Below, piece after piece: positions 7,886 to 16,051 of a DNA stretch of 64,000 nucleotides. The translations under genes were made by a program, and so were the position numbers. Each line of letters begins with the position of its first letter. Within the stretch, counting starts at the first letter, position 1. The DNA is from Ruegeria sp. HKCCD8929. GTDB lineage: Bacteria > Pseudomonadota > Alphaproteobacteria > Rhodobacterales > Rhodobacteraceae. A model generated the notes under the pieces. It saw only the letters and a program-made list of their open reading frames with translations. It did not search any database and had not been told where the DNA came from. The stretch spans positions 62,001 through 126,000 of the forward strand of contig NZ_WPZY01000012.1 in assembly GCF_013031405.1 (NCBI RefSeq). The letters are read 5' to 3'.

Positions 7886-8838
7886 CAAACATCCCTGAAA
7901 CGGCCCTCTGGCCGGATGGCATCTACCAGATCGAAACCACCGATCCCGTTCTGGGCGGCCCGCCGGACCTGCCGGGCAAGACCGGTGTGCCGAACGTCCC
8001 GTCGCAGCAGCTCGCCAATCGCACACTGTTTCTGAACCTGCTGCTGTCGGGCGCACACCGGACCATTCAGGCCGTTGCCAATGATCCGCCGCCTGTGCCG
8101 ATTGTGGGCACCGTCTGGGTTGTTGGGGATACGCCCACCACCGCATGGGCGGGCCACGCAAACGAGATCGCGATCTGGGCCGGTGCGAGCTGGCTGTTTA
8201 CCGCGCCTGTGAATGGCATGACCGTCACCGACGCGGCCGGGGCCGACTGGCGCTGGGATCAGACCGCCGGGCAGTGGGTCACGTGGAAAGCGGCCGCCGC
8301 TAAGGCCGGGCCGGTTCTGCTGGCATCGGAGGCCGAGGCGCTGGCCGGAACGGTGCTTGATAAGGCTGTGACACCGGCAACGCTGGCCAAAGCGCTCGGG
8401 AAAGGCGGCGACGGTCTGCCCTTGCACCTCGATCTTTCCAACGCAGGCGAGACCGCGCAGAGCATTCCTCAAGATGTGCCGACCCGGTGCGAAAACATGG
8501 TGCTCACTGATGGCAATCTCGCTGCGATGTGGGATGGCGCACGCTTCACGGTCGATGCGAACACGCTGGGCATTTATGGCGTTTTTAACCGTCTGAACAC
8601 CTTTGGCGAAACCGGCGAAGGCGCGCAGACCTGGAAGAACGGAGCCAGAATCCAGGATTATCAGCTCTCGCCAAGCGCGGGCAGCGCGAACGTGGTGCCC
8701 TTTACGCATTTCGTGAAGATGCTGGTGCCCGGTGACTATCTGGAATTCTACCACAAGCATCAGTCGGACAGTGCCAAGGCAAACAACAACTCAAGCGCGC
8801 AGATCTATCGACTGCTGCCCTACACCCCTGTCGCATAA
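7882..8838 (+). CDS. Phage tail fibre protein
   Basis: A 318-residue protein directly after gpI, where the fibre gene is expected. The N-terminal attachment part contains VLGGPPDLPGKTGVPNVPSQ and ANRTLFLNLLL, a pattern common to the first domain of P2-like fibres. The middle is Ala/Gly-rich and the C-terminal ~120 residues are probably the receptor-binding tip, ending with IYRLLPYTP. It overlaps the gpI gene by 4 bases. Confidence 0.82.
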   Translation: MTNIPETALWPDGIYQIETTDPVLGGPPDLPGKTGVPNVPSQQLANRTLFLNLLLSGAHRTIQAVANDPPPVPIVGTVWVVGDTPTTAWAGHANEIAIWAGASWLFTAPVNGMTVTDAAGADWRWDQTAGQWVTWKAAAAKAGPVLLASEAEALAGTVLDKAVTPATLAKALGKGGDGLPLHLDLSNAGETAQSIPQDVPTRCENMVLTDGNLAAMWDGARFTVDANTLGIYGVFNRLNTFGETGEGAQTWKNGARIQDYQLSPSAGSANVVPFTHFVKMLVPGDYLEFYHKHQSDSAKANNNSSAQIYRLLPYTPVA

Positions 8839-8847
8839 GAGGTCCCC

Positions 8848-9462
8848 ATGACGATCAAGATCGAGGTATCGCTCGAGTTTCAGGCTACCGCCGCCCGCCT
8901 GCTACGCGAGGCAGGGTTCGCGCTGGACAGGATCGTGGGCAACGAGGTGTTTCTGACCGAGGGTGTCGCGGCCGAAGCCTACGCTGCCCTTGCAGACCTG
9001 CAAGCCGAGGCCGCCAGGGACGAACTGGCACAGGCCAAGGCGGACGCGCTGGGCGTGGCCCGACAGATCGCCGTTGATGTGCGCCAGCAGATCGCAGGGG
9101 CAGCAACGGTGCACCGGGCTTTGGCGTGGGCCGTCAAGATGCCCTACGCCATGGTCTGGGCCGCGCATGAGGCTGAGGGCGATCCCGATGGACCCTTTGC
9201 GCCCTTCGCCGCCGTGGCCGAGGCCGGGTTCCGGATCGAGGCGGATGTGACCGGCGAGACCGCCGTCGCGATCCGGGATCGGGCGATCGAGAAGAACCGC
9301 ATGTTCTTCCAGGCCACCCAGCTTGTCGAAGGCATGGAGCGGCTGGCCGAGGATCGCATCCCGGCCGCTGCGGATGCGGCCGGGTTGCAGGCCGCGATCG
9401 CCGAGCTACAGACGCTCGAGGCGGCCGCCATGGACCAACTCGCCACGATCACCACAAGCTGA
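8848..9462 (+). CDS. Hypothetical protein after tail fibre, possible fibre assembly factor
   Basis: A 204-residue, strongly helical, Ala/Glu-rich protein 9 bases downstream of the fibre gene. This slot often encodes a fibre assembly chaperone, but no chaperone motif is recognised. Residues 50-130 are predicted helices with coiled-coil-like spacing. It is the last gene before a cargo insertion. Confidence 0.6.
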   Translation: MTIKIEVSLEFQATAARLLREAGFALDRIVGNEVFLTEGVAAEAYAALADLQAEAARDELAQAKADALGVARQIAVDVRQQIAGAATVHRALAWAVKMPYAMVWAAHEAEGDPDGPFAPFAAVAEAGFRIEADVTGETAVAIRDRAIEKNRMFFQATQLVEGMERLAEDRIPAAADAAGLQAAIAELQTLEAAAMDQLATITTS

Positions 9463-9649
9463 CATGTGCCGCCCTGGATTTGAGGATCTGACGCCAATAG
9501 GGAAAAGGAGCCCATTGCTGCCGTTGCTCCAATTTCACGAGTTCGCAAACGAGGCATGATCGTTCGGCCCAATCCCGCGTTATCTCTAGACTTCACTGCC
9601 GAACAGAGCGGTATTCTCACTTCCACGGGAATCCGAAACGAGTGCGTTG

Positions 9650-10114
9650 CTATTCGAAATCGACTTTGACGCCTGCCATGCGAAAGATTTCGTTTGCGTA
9701 GAGGTAGTGCGACTTCCATTTTCTATCCCGCTCGGTGTCGCCCCCGAGGCTTGGCACCACTAGGCGTTTGATACCTGCTGCGACAATTGCTCGGGCGCAG
9801 TCCGCACAAGGATACAGTGAAGCATACATTGTTGTGCCGTGTAACGCCGCGCCCTTCGCAAGTGCCGAGCTAATGGCATTCCGCTCCGCGTGTTCCAGCA
9901 TGAAGTATTTCCAATCTGGATCGCCCTCGATAGCCCGCAGGCTATCGGATTGTGACAACCCTAAAGGATTGGGGGGGGCGTTTACACCCTCTGACAATAT
10001 CCGTCCATTGGCATCGACGATGACCGCGCCGACTTGACGGTGGGGATCGTGGCTGAACTCGTGGAGTTCGTTGCACCGTCGCAAAAAGTCGCTGTCAAGT
10101 TTCATCAGTTCCAT
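9650..10114 (-). CDS. dCMP/cytidine deaminase-family protein (cargo)
   Basis: A 154-residue zinc deaminase with both metal motifs intact: HAE at residues 75-77 (His ligand and catalytic Glu) and PCADC at 102-106 (two Cys ligands). Such enzymes convert dCMP to dUMP or act on related cytosine nucleotides. It is transcribed against the late genes and divergently from the dCTP-deaminase-like gene, 48 bases away. Base composition differs from the flanking tail genes. It may feed dUMP production for the phage or belong to a nucleotide-based defence pair; the sequence does not decide. A start at codon 4 is also possible. Confidence 0.85.
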   Translation of the reverse strand: MELMKLDSDFLRRCNELHEFSHDPHRQVGAVIVDANGRILSEGVNAPPNPLGLSQSDSLRAIEGDPDWKYFMLEHAERNAISSALAKGAALHGTTMYASLYPCADCARAIVAAGIKRLVVPSLGGDTERDRKWKSHYLYANEIFRMAGVKVDFE

Positions 10115-10162
10115 GGCATATCGTTCGGAATAAGGAAGTCGAAGTTACTTTGAGAGGACCAA

Positions 10163-10954
10163 ATGACGCTACTTGCGGGAAAAGAACTCGATAAAATGAA
10201 GTTCTTTCGAGAGGGTAACCCAAAAAAGCGCGCATCCAGCTTTGACCTCACGGTTGGCAGCATCTTCAACGATGAGGGACAAGAGATCGCCGGTCCATAC
10301 AACCTGCAACCTAATGAGATGGTTCAGGTGACTTCCGCTGAGGTCTTTGGCCTTCCCGCTGACATTACCGCGCACGTATCCTACAAAACCAGCATGACGC
10401 ACAAGGGTATTTGGGCCTTAACCGTTGGTGTCGTGGACCCGGGTTGGAATTGCCCAGTCTCCACTACCCTATTCAACTTCAGCAAGGTTCCCTTTGCGAT
10501 CAGCAAGGGCGACGTGTTTTTGCGGGTTTCGCTCTTCAAGCATTCGCCAGTGTCGGAGCTCCAAGAGGGGCCTACCATTGAAGACTATGAAAAGGGAGTT
10601 CAGAAGACCGCCATGACGACCTTTGGGCGTCAGTTCTTGAATGCCGACAAGGTGGCTGAGAAGGCGGGAGAAGTTGCGATGGAAAAGATGCGCAATTCTG
10701 CGCTCACTTGGGTGGGTCTGGCTGCGCTTATTTTTGCGCTTCTGCAACTCGCTGTATCTTGGGTCTCGCCCGCTGTATTCGACGGCAGGCAGGCGACCTC
10801 GCAGTTGAGGGAAGAAATAGTTGAACTAAAGGCGCAGGTCGCGTCCCTCGCTGACAAGGTTCAAATCACAGAGGCTGCTTCGTCGGCAGGTGAAACGGCG
10901 CCGTTAGACAACGCAACTGATCCCGACGATACCAAGTCTGAGCCCACCAAGTGA
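10163..10954 (+). CDS. dCTP-deaminase/dUTPase-fold protein with membrane anchor and coiled coil
   Basis: A 263-residue protein in three parts. Residues 1-130 match the trimeric dCTP deaminase/dUTPase fold, with VVDPGWNCPV and FNFSKVPFAISKGDVF. A helical stretch follows, then a membrane helix at about 181-203 and a coiled coil (REEIVELKAQVASLADKVQ) with an acidic tail. Aligned by eye to E. coli Dcd, the catalytic Glu138 position falls on Thr102 and the RSS motif reads YKTS, so deamination is doubtful. The dUTPase-type Asp in VVDPG remains. The domain may sense nucleotides at the membrane. Its divergent partner is a deaminase. Ribosome binding is by GAGAGG, 9 bases before ATG. Confidence 0.75.
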   Translation: MTLLAGKELDKMKFFREGNPKKRASSFDLTVGSIFNDEGQEIAGPYNLQPNEMVQVTSAEVFGLPADITAHVSYKTSMTHKGIWALTVGVVDPGWNCPVSTTLFNFSKVPFAISKGDVFLRVSLFKHSPVSELQEGPTIEDYEKGVQKTAMTTFGRQFLNADKVAEKAGEVAMEKMRNSALTWVGLAALIFALLQLAVSWVSPAVFDGRQATSQLREEIVELKAQVASLADKVQITEAASSAGETAPLDNATDPDDTKSEPTK

Positions 10955-11293
10955 AATGGCGGCATCCGCCGATGTAGGCTTGCGTTGGATCACAAATGCT
11001 CTGGTAGCCCGTAAACTCCCTCGGTGGAGCTGAGCAGCCCTACATGAGTGGTCCAGATTGAAAATTAGTGTATGATTGGCCTTTGGTCCATCGGTACGAT
11101 TACTTCAGGCGCTGGTGGGCGGCAGCCCAGTGCACGGTGGTGTCGTTTGGTGTTGCAAGCTTCGCATTTGCAGCAGGCTTTTTTGTATTCAGCGAACGGC
11201 AGCTGGTGACCCCCACGGGGGAACCGCCAGAGGAAAGGCGGGGCGCGAGGTGCAACTTTCTGACCAGGAACAACATCCGAGCACGAGGTCAGA
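10955..11293. other. Right flank of the deaminase cargo block
   Basis: 339 bases with no convincing gene. A small GGCGG-CAT-CCGCC hairpin lies just after the preceding stop and could be a weak terminator. The 18-base motif is at 11218-11235. A frame across 11068-11532 overlaps the sheath gene out of frame and is not credible. Confidence 0.5.
11218..11235 (+). repeat. 18-base prophage motif, copy 3
   Basis: GGGGAACCGCCAGAGGAA, 58 bases before the tail sheath start and downstream of the deaminase cargo pair. Identical to copy 1 over all 18 bases. Confidence 0.85.
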
Positions 11294-12481
11294 ATGCCCG
11301 CATCCTTCCTTCATGGCGTCGAGGTCATCGAGATCGACGCAGGCCCCCGTCCGATTCAGACGGTCAAATCCTCGGTCATCGGCATCGTGGGCACTGCGCC
11401 CGATGCGGATGCCGCCAGATTCCCGCTGAACACCCCGGTTCTGGTCGCAGGCTCGCGCCTCGAGGCGGCGGGGCTGGATACCGTCGGCAACAGCGCCGGC
11501 TCGCTGCCGGGCGCGATGGACGGCATCTTTGACCAGATCGGCGCTGTGGTGGTGGTTGTCCGGGTCGATGAGGGCGTAGACGAAACCGCCACGCTGGCCA
11601 ATGTGGTTGGCGGCGTGAACGCAGGCACCGGCAATTTCGAGGGTGTGCACGCGCTGCTCGGCGCCGAGAGCGTGGTCGGGTTCTCGCCGCGCATCCTGAT
11701 CGCACCGGGGTATACCCATCAGCGCCCCGGCGATCTGGCAAACCCGGTTGTGGCTGAGCTGCAGGGCATCGCCGAGCGGCTGCGCGCCGTGGTGATCGCC
11801 GACGGGCCCAACACCACCGACGACGCGGCCCAGACGGCCGCCGGCGATTTTGGTTCGGACCGCATCTACCTGCACGATCCCTGGTTCAAGGTGCAGGTGG
11901 GCGCGAACATCGTCGACCAGCCCCCCTCAGCCCGCATTGCGGGGATCATAGCCAGGACCGACAACGAGATCGGGTTCTGGGCGTCGCCTTCGAACAAGCT
12001 GGTGAACGGCATCATCGGCACCGCGCGCCCGGTCGATTTCAAGCTGGGCGATGCCAATGCGCGCGCTAACCTGCTCAATGAGAACAAGGTCGCGACCACG
12101 ATCCGGCAGAACGGCTACCGGCTCTGGGGCAACCGCTCGCTGACCGCCGACACCAAGTGGCATTTCCTTTGCGTGCGCCGCACGGCGGATATCATCAACG
12201 ACTCGCTCTTGCGCGCGCATCTCTGGGCCGTCGATCGCAGTATTACCAAGACCTATGTCGAGGACGTCACCGAAGGCGTGAACGCCTATCTGCGCGACCT
12301 GGTGGCGCTGGGCGCGATCCTCGGCGGCAAGTGCTGGGCCGATCCCGATCTGAATTCGGCGGCCAACATCCAGCTCGGCAAGATATTCTTCAACTTCGAT
12401 TTCACACCGGTCTATCCGGCCGAGCACATCACCTTCCGTTCGCATCTGGTGAACGACTACATTCAGGAGGTTTTTAACTGA
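11294..12481 (+). CDS. Contractile tail sheath protein
   Basis: A 395-residue sheath protein (P2 FI family). Its start MPASFLHGVEVIEIDAGPRP with TVKSSVIGIVGTAPDA is the family hallmark, as are FSPRILIAPGYTHQ and the C-terminal NFDFTPVYPAEHITF segment that weaves neighbouring subunits together. Full length, no disruption seen. The stop overlaps the tube gene start. Confidence 0.95.
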   Translation: MPASFLHGVEVIEIDAGPRPIQTVKSSVIGIVGTAPDADAARFPLNTPVLVAGSRLEAAGLDTVGNSAGSLPGAMDGIFDQIGAVVVVVRVDEGVDETATLANVVGGVNAGTGNFEGVHALLGAESVVGFSPRILIAPGYTHQRPGDLANPVVAELQGIAERLRAVVIADGPNTTDDAAQTAAGDFGSDRIYLHDPWFKVQVGANIVDQPPSARIAGIIARTDNEIGFWASPSNKLVNGIIGTARPVDFKLGDANARANLLNENKVATTIRQNGYRLWGNRSLTADTKWHFLCVRRTADIINDSLLRAHLWAVDRSITKTYVEDVTEGVNAYLRDLVALGAILGGKCWADPDLNSAANIQLGKIFFNFDFTPVYPAEHITFRSHLVNDYIQEVFN

Positions 12482-12987
12482 TGGCCGCCAATGACATCCT
12501 CAAATATCTGAACCTCTTCGTCGACGGTCGCGGCTATGCCGGAAAGATCGAAGAGTACAACCCGCCGGATCTGACGGTATCGACCGAAGAGTTCCGCGCG
12601 GGTGGCATGGACGCGCCGATCGACATCGACATGGGGCTCGAAAAGCTGACCTGTTCGTTTGTCCTGCCGTCTTATGACGCGGACGTTCTGGCGCTCTTTG
12701 GCGTCAAGAGCGGGGCAGCGGTGCAACTCACCGCCCGGGGCTCGCTGGAAAGCCGGGACGGCACCACCAAAGCCGTGCAGCACAAGATGCAGGGCAAGAT
12801 CATCTCGCTGGCGCGCGGCACATGGGGCTCGGGCAACAAGCCCTCGCTCACCGTAACCGTGAGCCTGACCTATTACAGCGAGATCGTGGGTCAGCGCACG
12901 ATCAACGAGATCGACGTCATCAACATGGTGCGGATCATCGACGGCGTGGATCAACTCGCCGAACACCGCGCCAATATCGGCCTGTAA
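12481..12987 (+). CDS. Major tail tube protein
   Basis: A 168-residue P2 FII-type tube protein that stacks into the rigid inner tube. Family features include an N-terminal NLFVDGRGYAGKIEEYNPPD segment and YSEIVGQRTINEIDVINM followed by VRIIDGVDQLAEHR near the end. It starts at the sheath stop and is intact. Confidence 0.94.
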   Translation: MAANDILKYLNLFVDGRGYAGKIEEYNPPDLTVSTEEFRAGGMDAPIDIDMGLEKLTCSFVLPSYDADVLALFGVKSGAAVQLTARGSLESRDGTTKAVQHKMQGKIISLARGTWGSGNKPSLTVTVSLTYYSEIVGQRTINEIDVINMVRIIDGVDQLAEHRANIGL

Positions 12988-13011
12988 CGCCCGGTCAAGA
13001 CAGAGGGACCC

Positions 13012-13293
13012 ATGGACACCAAGACCCACCACACCGAGCAGCCCGACGGCTCGATGCTGATCGACTTCACCGATCGCCCGCTGAACCTGGACGGAACCGA
13101 CGTCAGGAAACTGACCATGCGCGAGCCCACCGTCGAGGATCAGATCGCGGCCAGGCAACACGGCGACGATAGCGCCGAGGCCGAGATCGCCATGTTCGCC
13201 AACCTGGTCGAACTGGCACCGGATCAGGTGCGCAAGCTGACAATGCGCCAATATGTGCGGCTTCAGGAGGCATACGCGGCTTTTTTGTCCTGA
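13012..13293 (+). CDS. Tail assembly chaperone E
   Basis: A 93-residue gpE-type protein encoded between tube and tape measure. The C-terminal part (LTMRQYVRLQEAYAAFL) is typical. The zero-frame product ends at 13293; a slip at 13281-13287 yields the longer E+E' protein, as in P2. These proteins coat the tape measure during tube assembly and are not part of the finished tail. Confidence 0.88.
   Translation: MDTKTHHTEQPDGSMLIDFTDRPLNLDGTDVRKLTMREPTVEDQIAARQHGDDSAEAEIAMFANLVELAPDQVRKLTMRQYVRLQEAYAAFLS
13281..13287 (+). promoter_or_regulatory. -1 frameshift heptamer T TTT TTG
   Basis: The last codons of gene E read GCT TTT TTG, giving the slippery heptamer T TTT TTG in the correct register, two codons before the E stop. 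A -1 slip opens a frame for 45 more codons, ending exactly at the tape measure start. The same heptamer directs the E/E' slip in P2. Confidence 0.88.
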
Positions 13294-13421
13294 GCCGCGA
13301 GCAGGTGCGGGTGGGCGTGCTGCGGCTCGCCCATTTCACCGGCTGGGGTGCCGCCGAGATCATGGCGATGCCGACAAGCCGGTTTGTCTGGTGGGTAGAG
13401 GGGCTGCCGAAAGATGAGTAA
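13287..13421 (+). CDS. E' extension of tail assembly chaperone (reached by -1 frameshift)
   Basis: Entered by slippage rather than by its own start. The codons give VLSREQVRVGVLRLAHFTGW, GAAEIMAMPTSRFVWWVEGL and PKDE, which match the short GpE' family (helical, with a conserved Trp/Glu-rich end). The stop TAA at 13419-13421 overlaps the tape measure ATG at 13414. No ribosome-binding site lies inside gene E, supporting the fusion E+E' as the product. Confidence 0.85.
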   Translation, partial: VLSREQVRVGVLRLAHFTGWGAAEIMAMPTSRFVWWVEGLPKDE

Positions 13422-15447
13422 AAACCAGCGCCTCAACGCATCGATTACCATCGGCTCGGTTCTCGAGCAGTCGGTGAAGAAAAACATCGGCTTTCTGCGC
13501 TCCGGGCTGAACAAGGTCGGCGAGTCCATCAAGGACGTGGAGCGCCGCCAGAAAGAGCTGTCCAAACAGCGCCGGGTTCTCGAGCGGCAAGGCCAATCGG
13601 TCGAACATCTCGACCGGGAATATGCCCAACTCGAGCGCCGGTTGCGGGACCTGCGCCGCGCGCAGGAGCGCTGGAACCGGGCGGCTGCCGCATCCCGTCG
13701 GGTGGGGTCCACATGGCGCGACATGCGCACCGAGGTCGGCCGCACCAGCCGCGCCGTGGTCCTCGGCGCCACATTGGCCGGTGGGGCGGTGTTCGGGCTT
13801 GCGGCGTCAACGGCCAAGCTCGGCGACAATGTTGCAAAGACCGCGGACAAGCTGGGCATCGGCACCACCCAATTGCAGGAGCTGCGCTATGCGGCCGAGC
13901 GCTCGGGCGTTGCCACGGCCTCTTTCGACACCGCGCTCGAGAAGATGCAGAAGAACCTCGGCGAGGCGGCCGGGGGCACCGGTACCGCCAAGGACGCGCT
14001 GAAAGACCTCGGCCTTGCCGCCGAGGATCTGATCGCGCTCTCACCCGATGAGGCGCTTGGCATCATTGCCGATCGCATGAGCCAGGTCGAAACGGCGGCC
14101 GAGCGGGCCGCGCTGGCCAATGATATCTTTGGCCGCTCGGGCGTGGGCATGATCAACATGCTGCGCGGCGGTTCCAAGGGCCTGTTACAGCTTCGCGCGG
14201 ATGCCCGCCGCACCGGCTATGTGCTGTCCGAACAGGCCGCCCGGGACGCCGAGGTGTTCCAGGACACGTTGCTCGACACCCAGCTTGTCATGAAAGGCCT
14301 CAAGAACACGGTGGGCGCCGAGTTGATGCCGGTCGTGACCCGGGCCATGCGGCAAATCGGCGACACGCTGGTCGAGAACCGGGAAGACGTGAAGCGCTGG
14401 GCGGATGGTTTTGCCGATTTTGTCGATCGGGCCTTGCCGGTGGTGGGCGAGATCGTCACCGGCATGGGCAAGGTTGGCGGGGTGATCGGCGGCGTGGTGT
14501 CGACCATGGCCGATCTGGTCGGCGGCTGGGAGAATTTTGGCATCGTCATCGGCACCGTGCTGGCCGGAAAGACCATCGCAACAGTGGTCAAGTTCGGCTC
14601 AGCAGTGTTCAGCCTTGGCCGCGCCATGTGGGCGCTGGTGGGCGCCGGGCCTCTGGTGGCCGGGGCGATCCGCGCGATCGGTGCGGCGATGATCGCAAAC
14701 CCGATCGGCGCCACCATCGCGGCAATCGCCGGGGGCGCGGCGCTGATCTACACCAATTGGGAGAAGATCGAGCCGCATCTGAAACCGGTCATCGAGTGGC
14801 TGGGCGACAAGCTCCTGTGGCTCTGGGACACTGCCGCAAGGCCAGTGATCGACGGTCTGAAGGACGGCGTTGCCGGGATCGGTGAGGCGTGGGGCGGGCT
14901 GCAATCATCCCTGGGCGCGGTGCTCGACTGGATCGGCGAAAAGTTCGAGTGGGTGCTCGGCAAGATCCAACCGGTGACCGACGGGTTGAAATGGGTCAAG
15001 GAGACCGGCGGGGCGGTTCTGGGCAGTCTGGGCATCGGCGATACGCAAGTGTCCAGCTCGGCGGCCAATGTCAGCCAGGCCCCGGCAGGGGTGGGACCGA
15101 ACCGCCGCTTTGCGCTGGGCGGGGCCTTCACGCGTGGTCCGATCATGGTTGGGGAGAGAGGCCCTGAGCTGCGGTTTGAGAACCGGGCTGGCTTCATCGC
15201 CAACACCCGCGCCTTGCAGCACATGTCCGACAGGGCCGCACAGGTGAATGCGCTGTTCTCCAAATCCGCGACACCGGCACGGGGTGGCGGCGGATCGGGC
15301 AGCGTGGTTCAGCACATCACCTACACGATCAACGCGGCCGGTGCGTCGGCGCAGGAGATCATGCGGCTGGTGGATGAGAAAGCCCGCAAGGCAGCTGGAA
15401 ACGGGCTCTATGACCGCGCGTCCGCGATCGGGCCTTATGGGAGGTAG
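13414..15447 (+). CDS. Tail tape measure protein
   Basis: A 677-residue protein that sets tail length. A long coiled coil spans residues 25-105 (ESIKDVERRQKELSKQRRVL, then repeated Glu/Arg/Leu heptads). Next comes the conserved TP901/P2-type core with LGIGTTQLQELRYAAERSGV, hydrophobic membrane-active segments around 350-450 (GPLVAGAIRAIGAAMIANPI), and a Gly-rich tail. The length is on the short side for P2-like phages and predicts a correspondingly short tail. Intact. Confidence 0.93.
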   Translation: MSKNQRLNASITIGSVLEQSVKKNIGFLRSGLNKVGESIKDVERRQKELSKQRRVLERQGQSVEHLDREYAQLERRLRDLRRAQERWNRAAAASRRVGSTWRDMRTEVGRTSRAVVLGATLAGGAVFGLAASTAKLGDNVAKTADKLGIGTTQLQELRYAAERSGVATASFDTALEKMQKNLGEAAGGTGTAKDALKDLGLAAEDLIALSPDEALGIIADRMSQVETAAERAALANDIFGRSGVGMINMLRGGSKGLLQLRADARRTGYVLSEQAARDAEVFQDTLLDTQLVMKGLKNTVGAELMPVVTRAMRQIGDTLVENREDVKRWADGFADFVDRALPVVGEIVTGMGKVGGVIGGVVSTMADLVGGWENFGIVIGTVLAGKTIATVVKFGSAVFSLGRAMWALVGAGPLVAGAIRAIGAAMIANPIGATIAAIAGGAALIYTNWEKIEPHLKPVIEWLGDKLLWLWDTAARPVIDGLKDGVAGIGEAWGGLQSSLGAVLDWIGEKFEWVLGKIQPVTDGLKWVKETGGAVLGSLGIGDTQVSSSAANVSQAPAGVGPNRRFALGGAFTRGPIMVGERGPELRFENRAGFIANTRALQHMSDRAAQVNALFSKSATPARGGGGSGSVVQHITYTINAAGASAQEIMRLVDEKARKAAGNGLYDRASAIGPYGR

Positions 15448-15450
15448 GCC

Positions 15451-15861
15451 ATGGCCGACGTGATGCTGCAGCTCGGGGTTTTCCAGTTCTCGATCGACAC
15501 CGCCACCTATCAGCGCCTGAACCGGTCCACCGAATACCGCTGGGCCCGGCAGCCACGCATCGGTGGCAATGACGCGATGCAGTTTACCGGCTACGGGCCC
15601 GAGACGATCGAGATCGAGGGGGTGATCTATCCGCATTTCCGGGGCGGCCTGAAACAGATCGACAAGCTGCGCACCCAAGGCAGCATTGGCATTCCCCTGC
15701 CGCTGATCTCTGGCATCGGCAAGGTGTTGGGCCTGTGGGTGATCGAGGCAGTGACAGAGGGGCAGGAGGTGTTTGCGGCTCAAGGCATCCCGCACCGGCA
15801 AGACTTCAGCATGAGGATGGCGCGTTATGACGGTGGTCTCAGATCATTTCTACGTCTCTAA
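15451..15861 (+). CDS. Tail protein U (P2 gpU-like)
   Basis: A 136-residue protein of the gpU family that caps the tail. Diagnostic parts are the N-terminal LQLGVFQFSIDTATYQRL, WARQPRIGGNDAMQFTG and GPETIEIEGVIYPHFRGG. It starts 3 bases after the tape measure gene, in the standard order T-U-X-D. Confidence 0.92.
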   Translation: MADVMLQLGVFQFSIDTATYQRLNRSTEYRWARQPRIGGNDAMQFTGYGPETIEIEGVIYPHFRGGLKQIDKLRTQGSIGIPLPLISGIGKVLGLWVIEAVTEGQEVFAAQGIPHRQDFSMRMARYDGGLRSFLRL

Positions 15862-16051
15862 AGAGGGCGACGTGCTCGATCAGATCGTGACCGCCTGGTA
15901 CGGCGACACGGGCGGGCAAAAACTCGAGGCGGTGCTTGCCGCCAATCCCGGGCTGGCCGCATTGGGCGCGGTGCTTGGGGCAGGGGTGCGCATTGCCCTG
16001 CCGGATCTGGCATCCGACACCCAGACGGAGACCGAGCAGCTATGGGGCTGA
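15827..16051 (+). CDS. Tail protein X (LysM-like)
   Basis: A 74-residue gpX-family protein with a LysM-like fold: an EGDVLDQIVTAWYGDTGG core followed by VLAANPGLAALG. It overlaps U by 35 bases and D by 10. In P2-like tails X is needed for tail assembly and may contact peptidoglycan or the D hub. Confidence 0.9.
   Translation: MTVVSDHFYVSKEGDVLDQIVTAWYGDTGGQKLEAVLAANPGLAALGAVLGAGVRIALPDLASDTQTETEQLWG

Noticed and set aside
11068-11532. 154-codon frame before and across the sheath start
   Set aside because: It overlaps the sheath gene out of frame, has an Arg-rich shadow composition and no ribosome-binding site.
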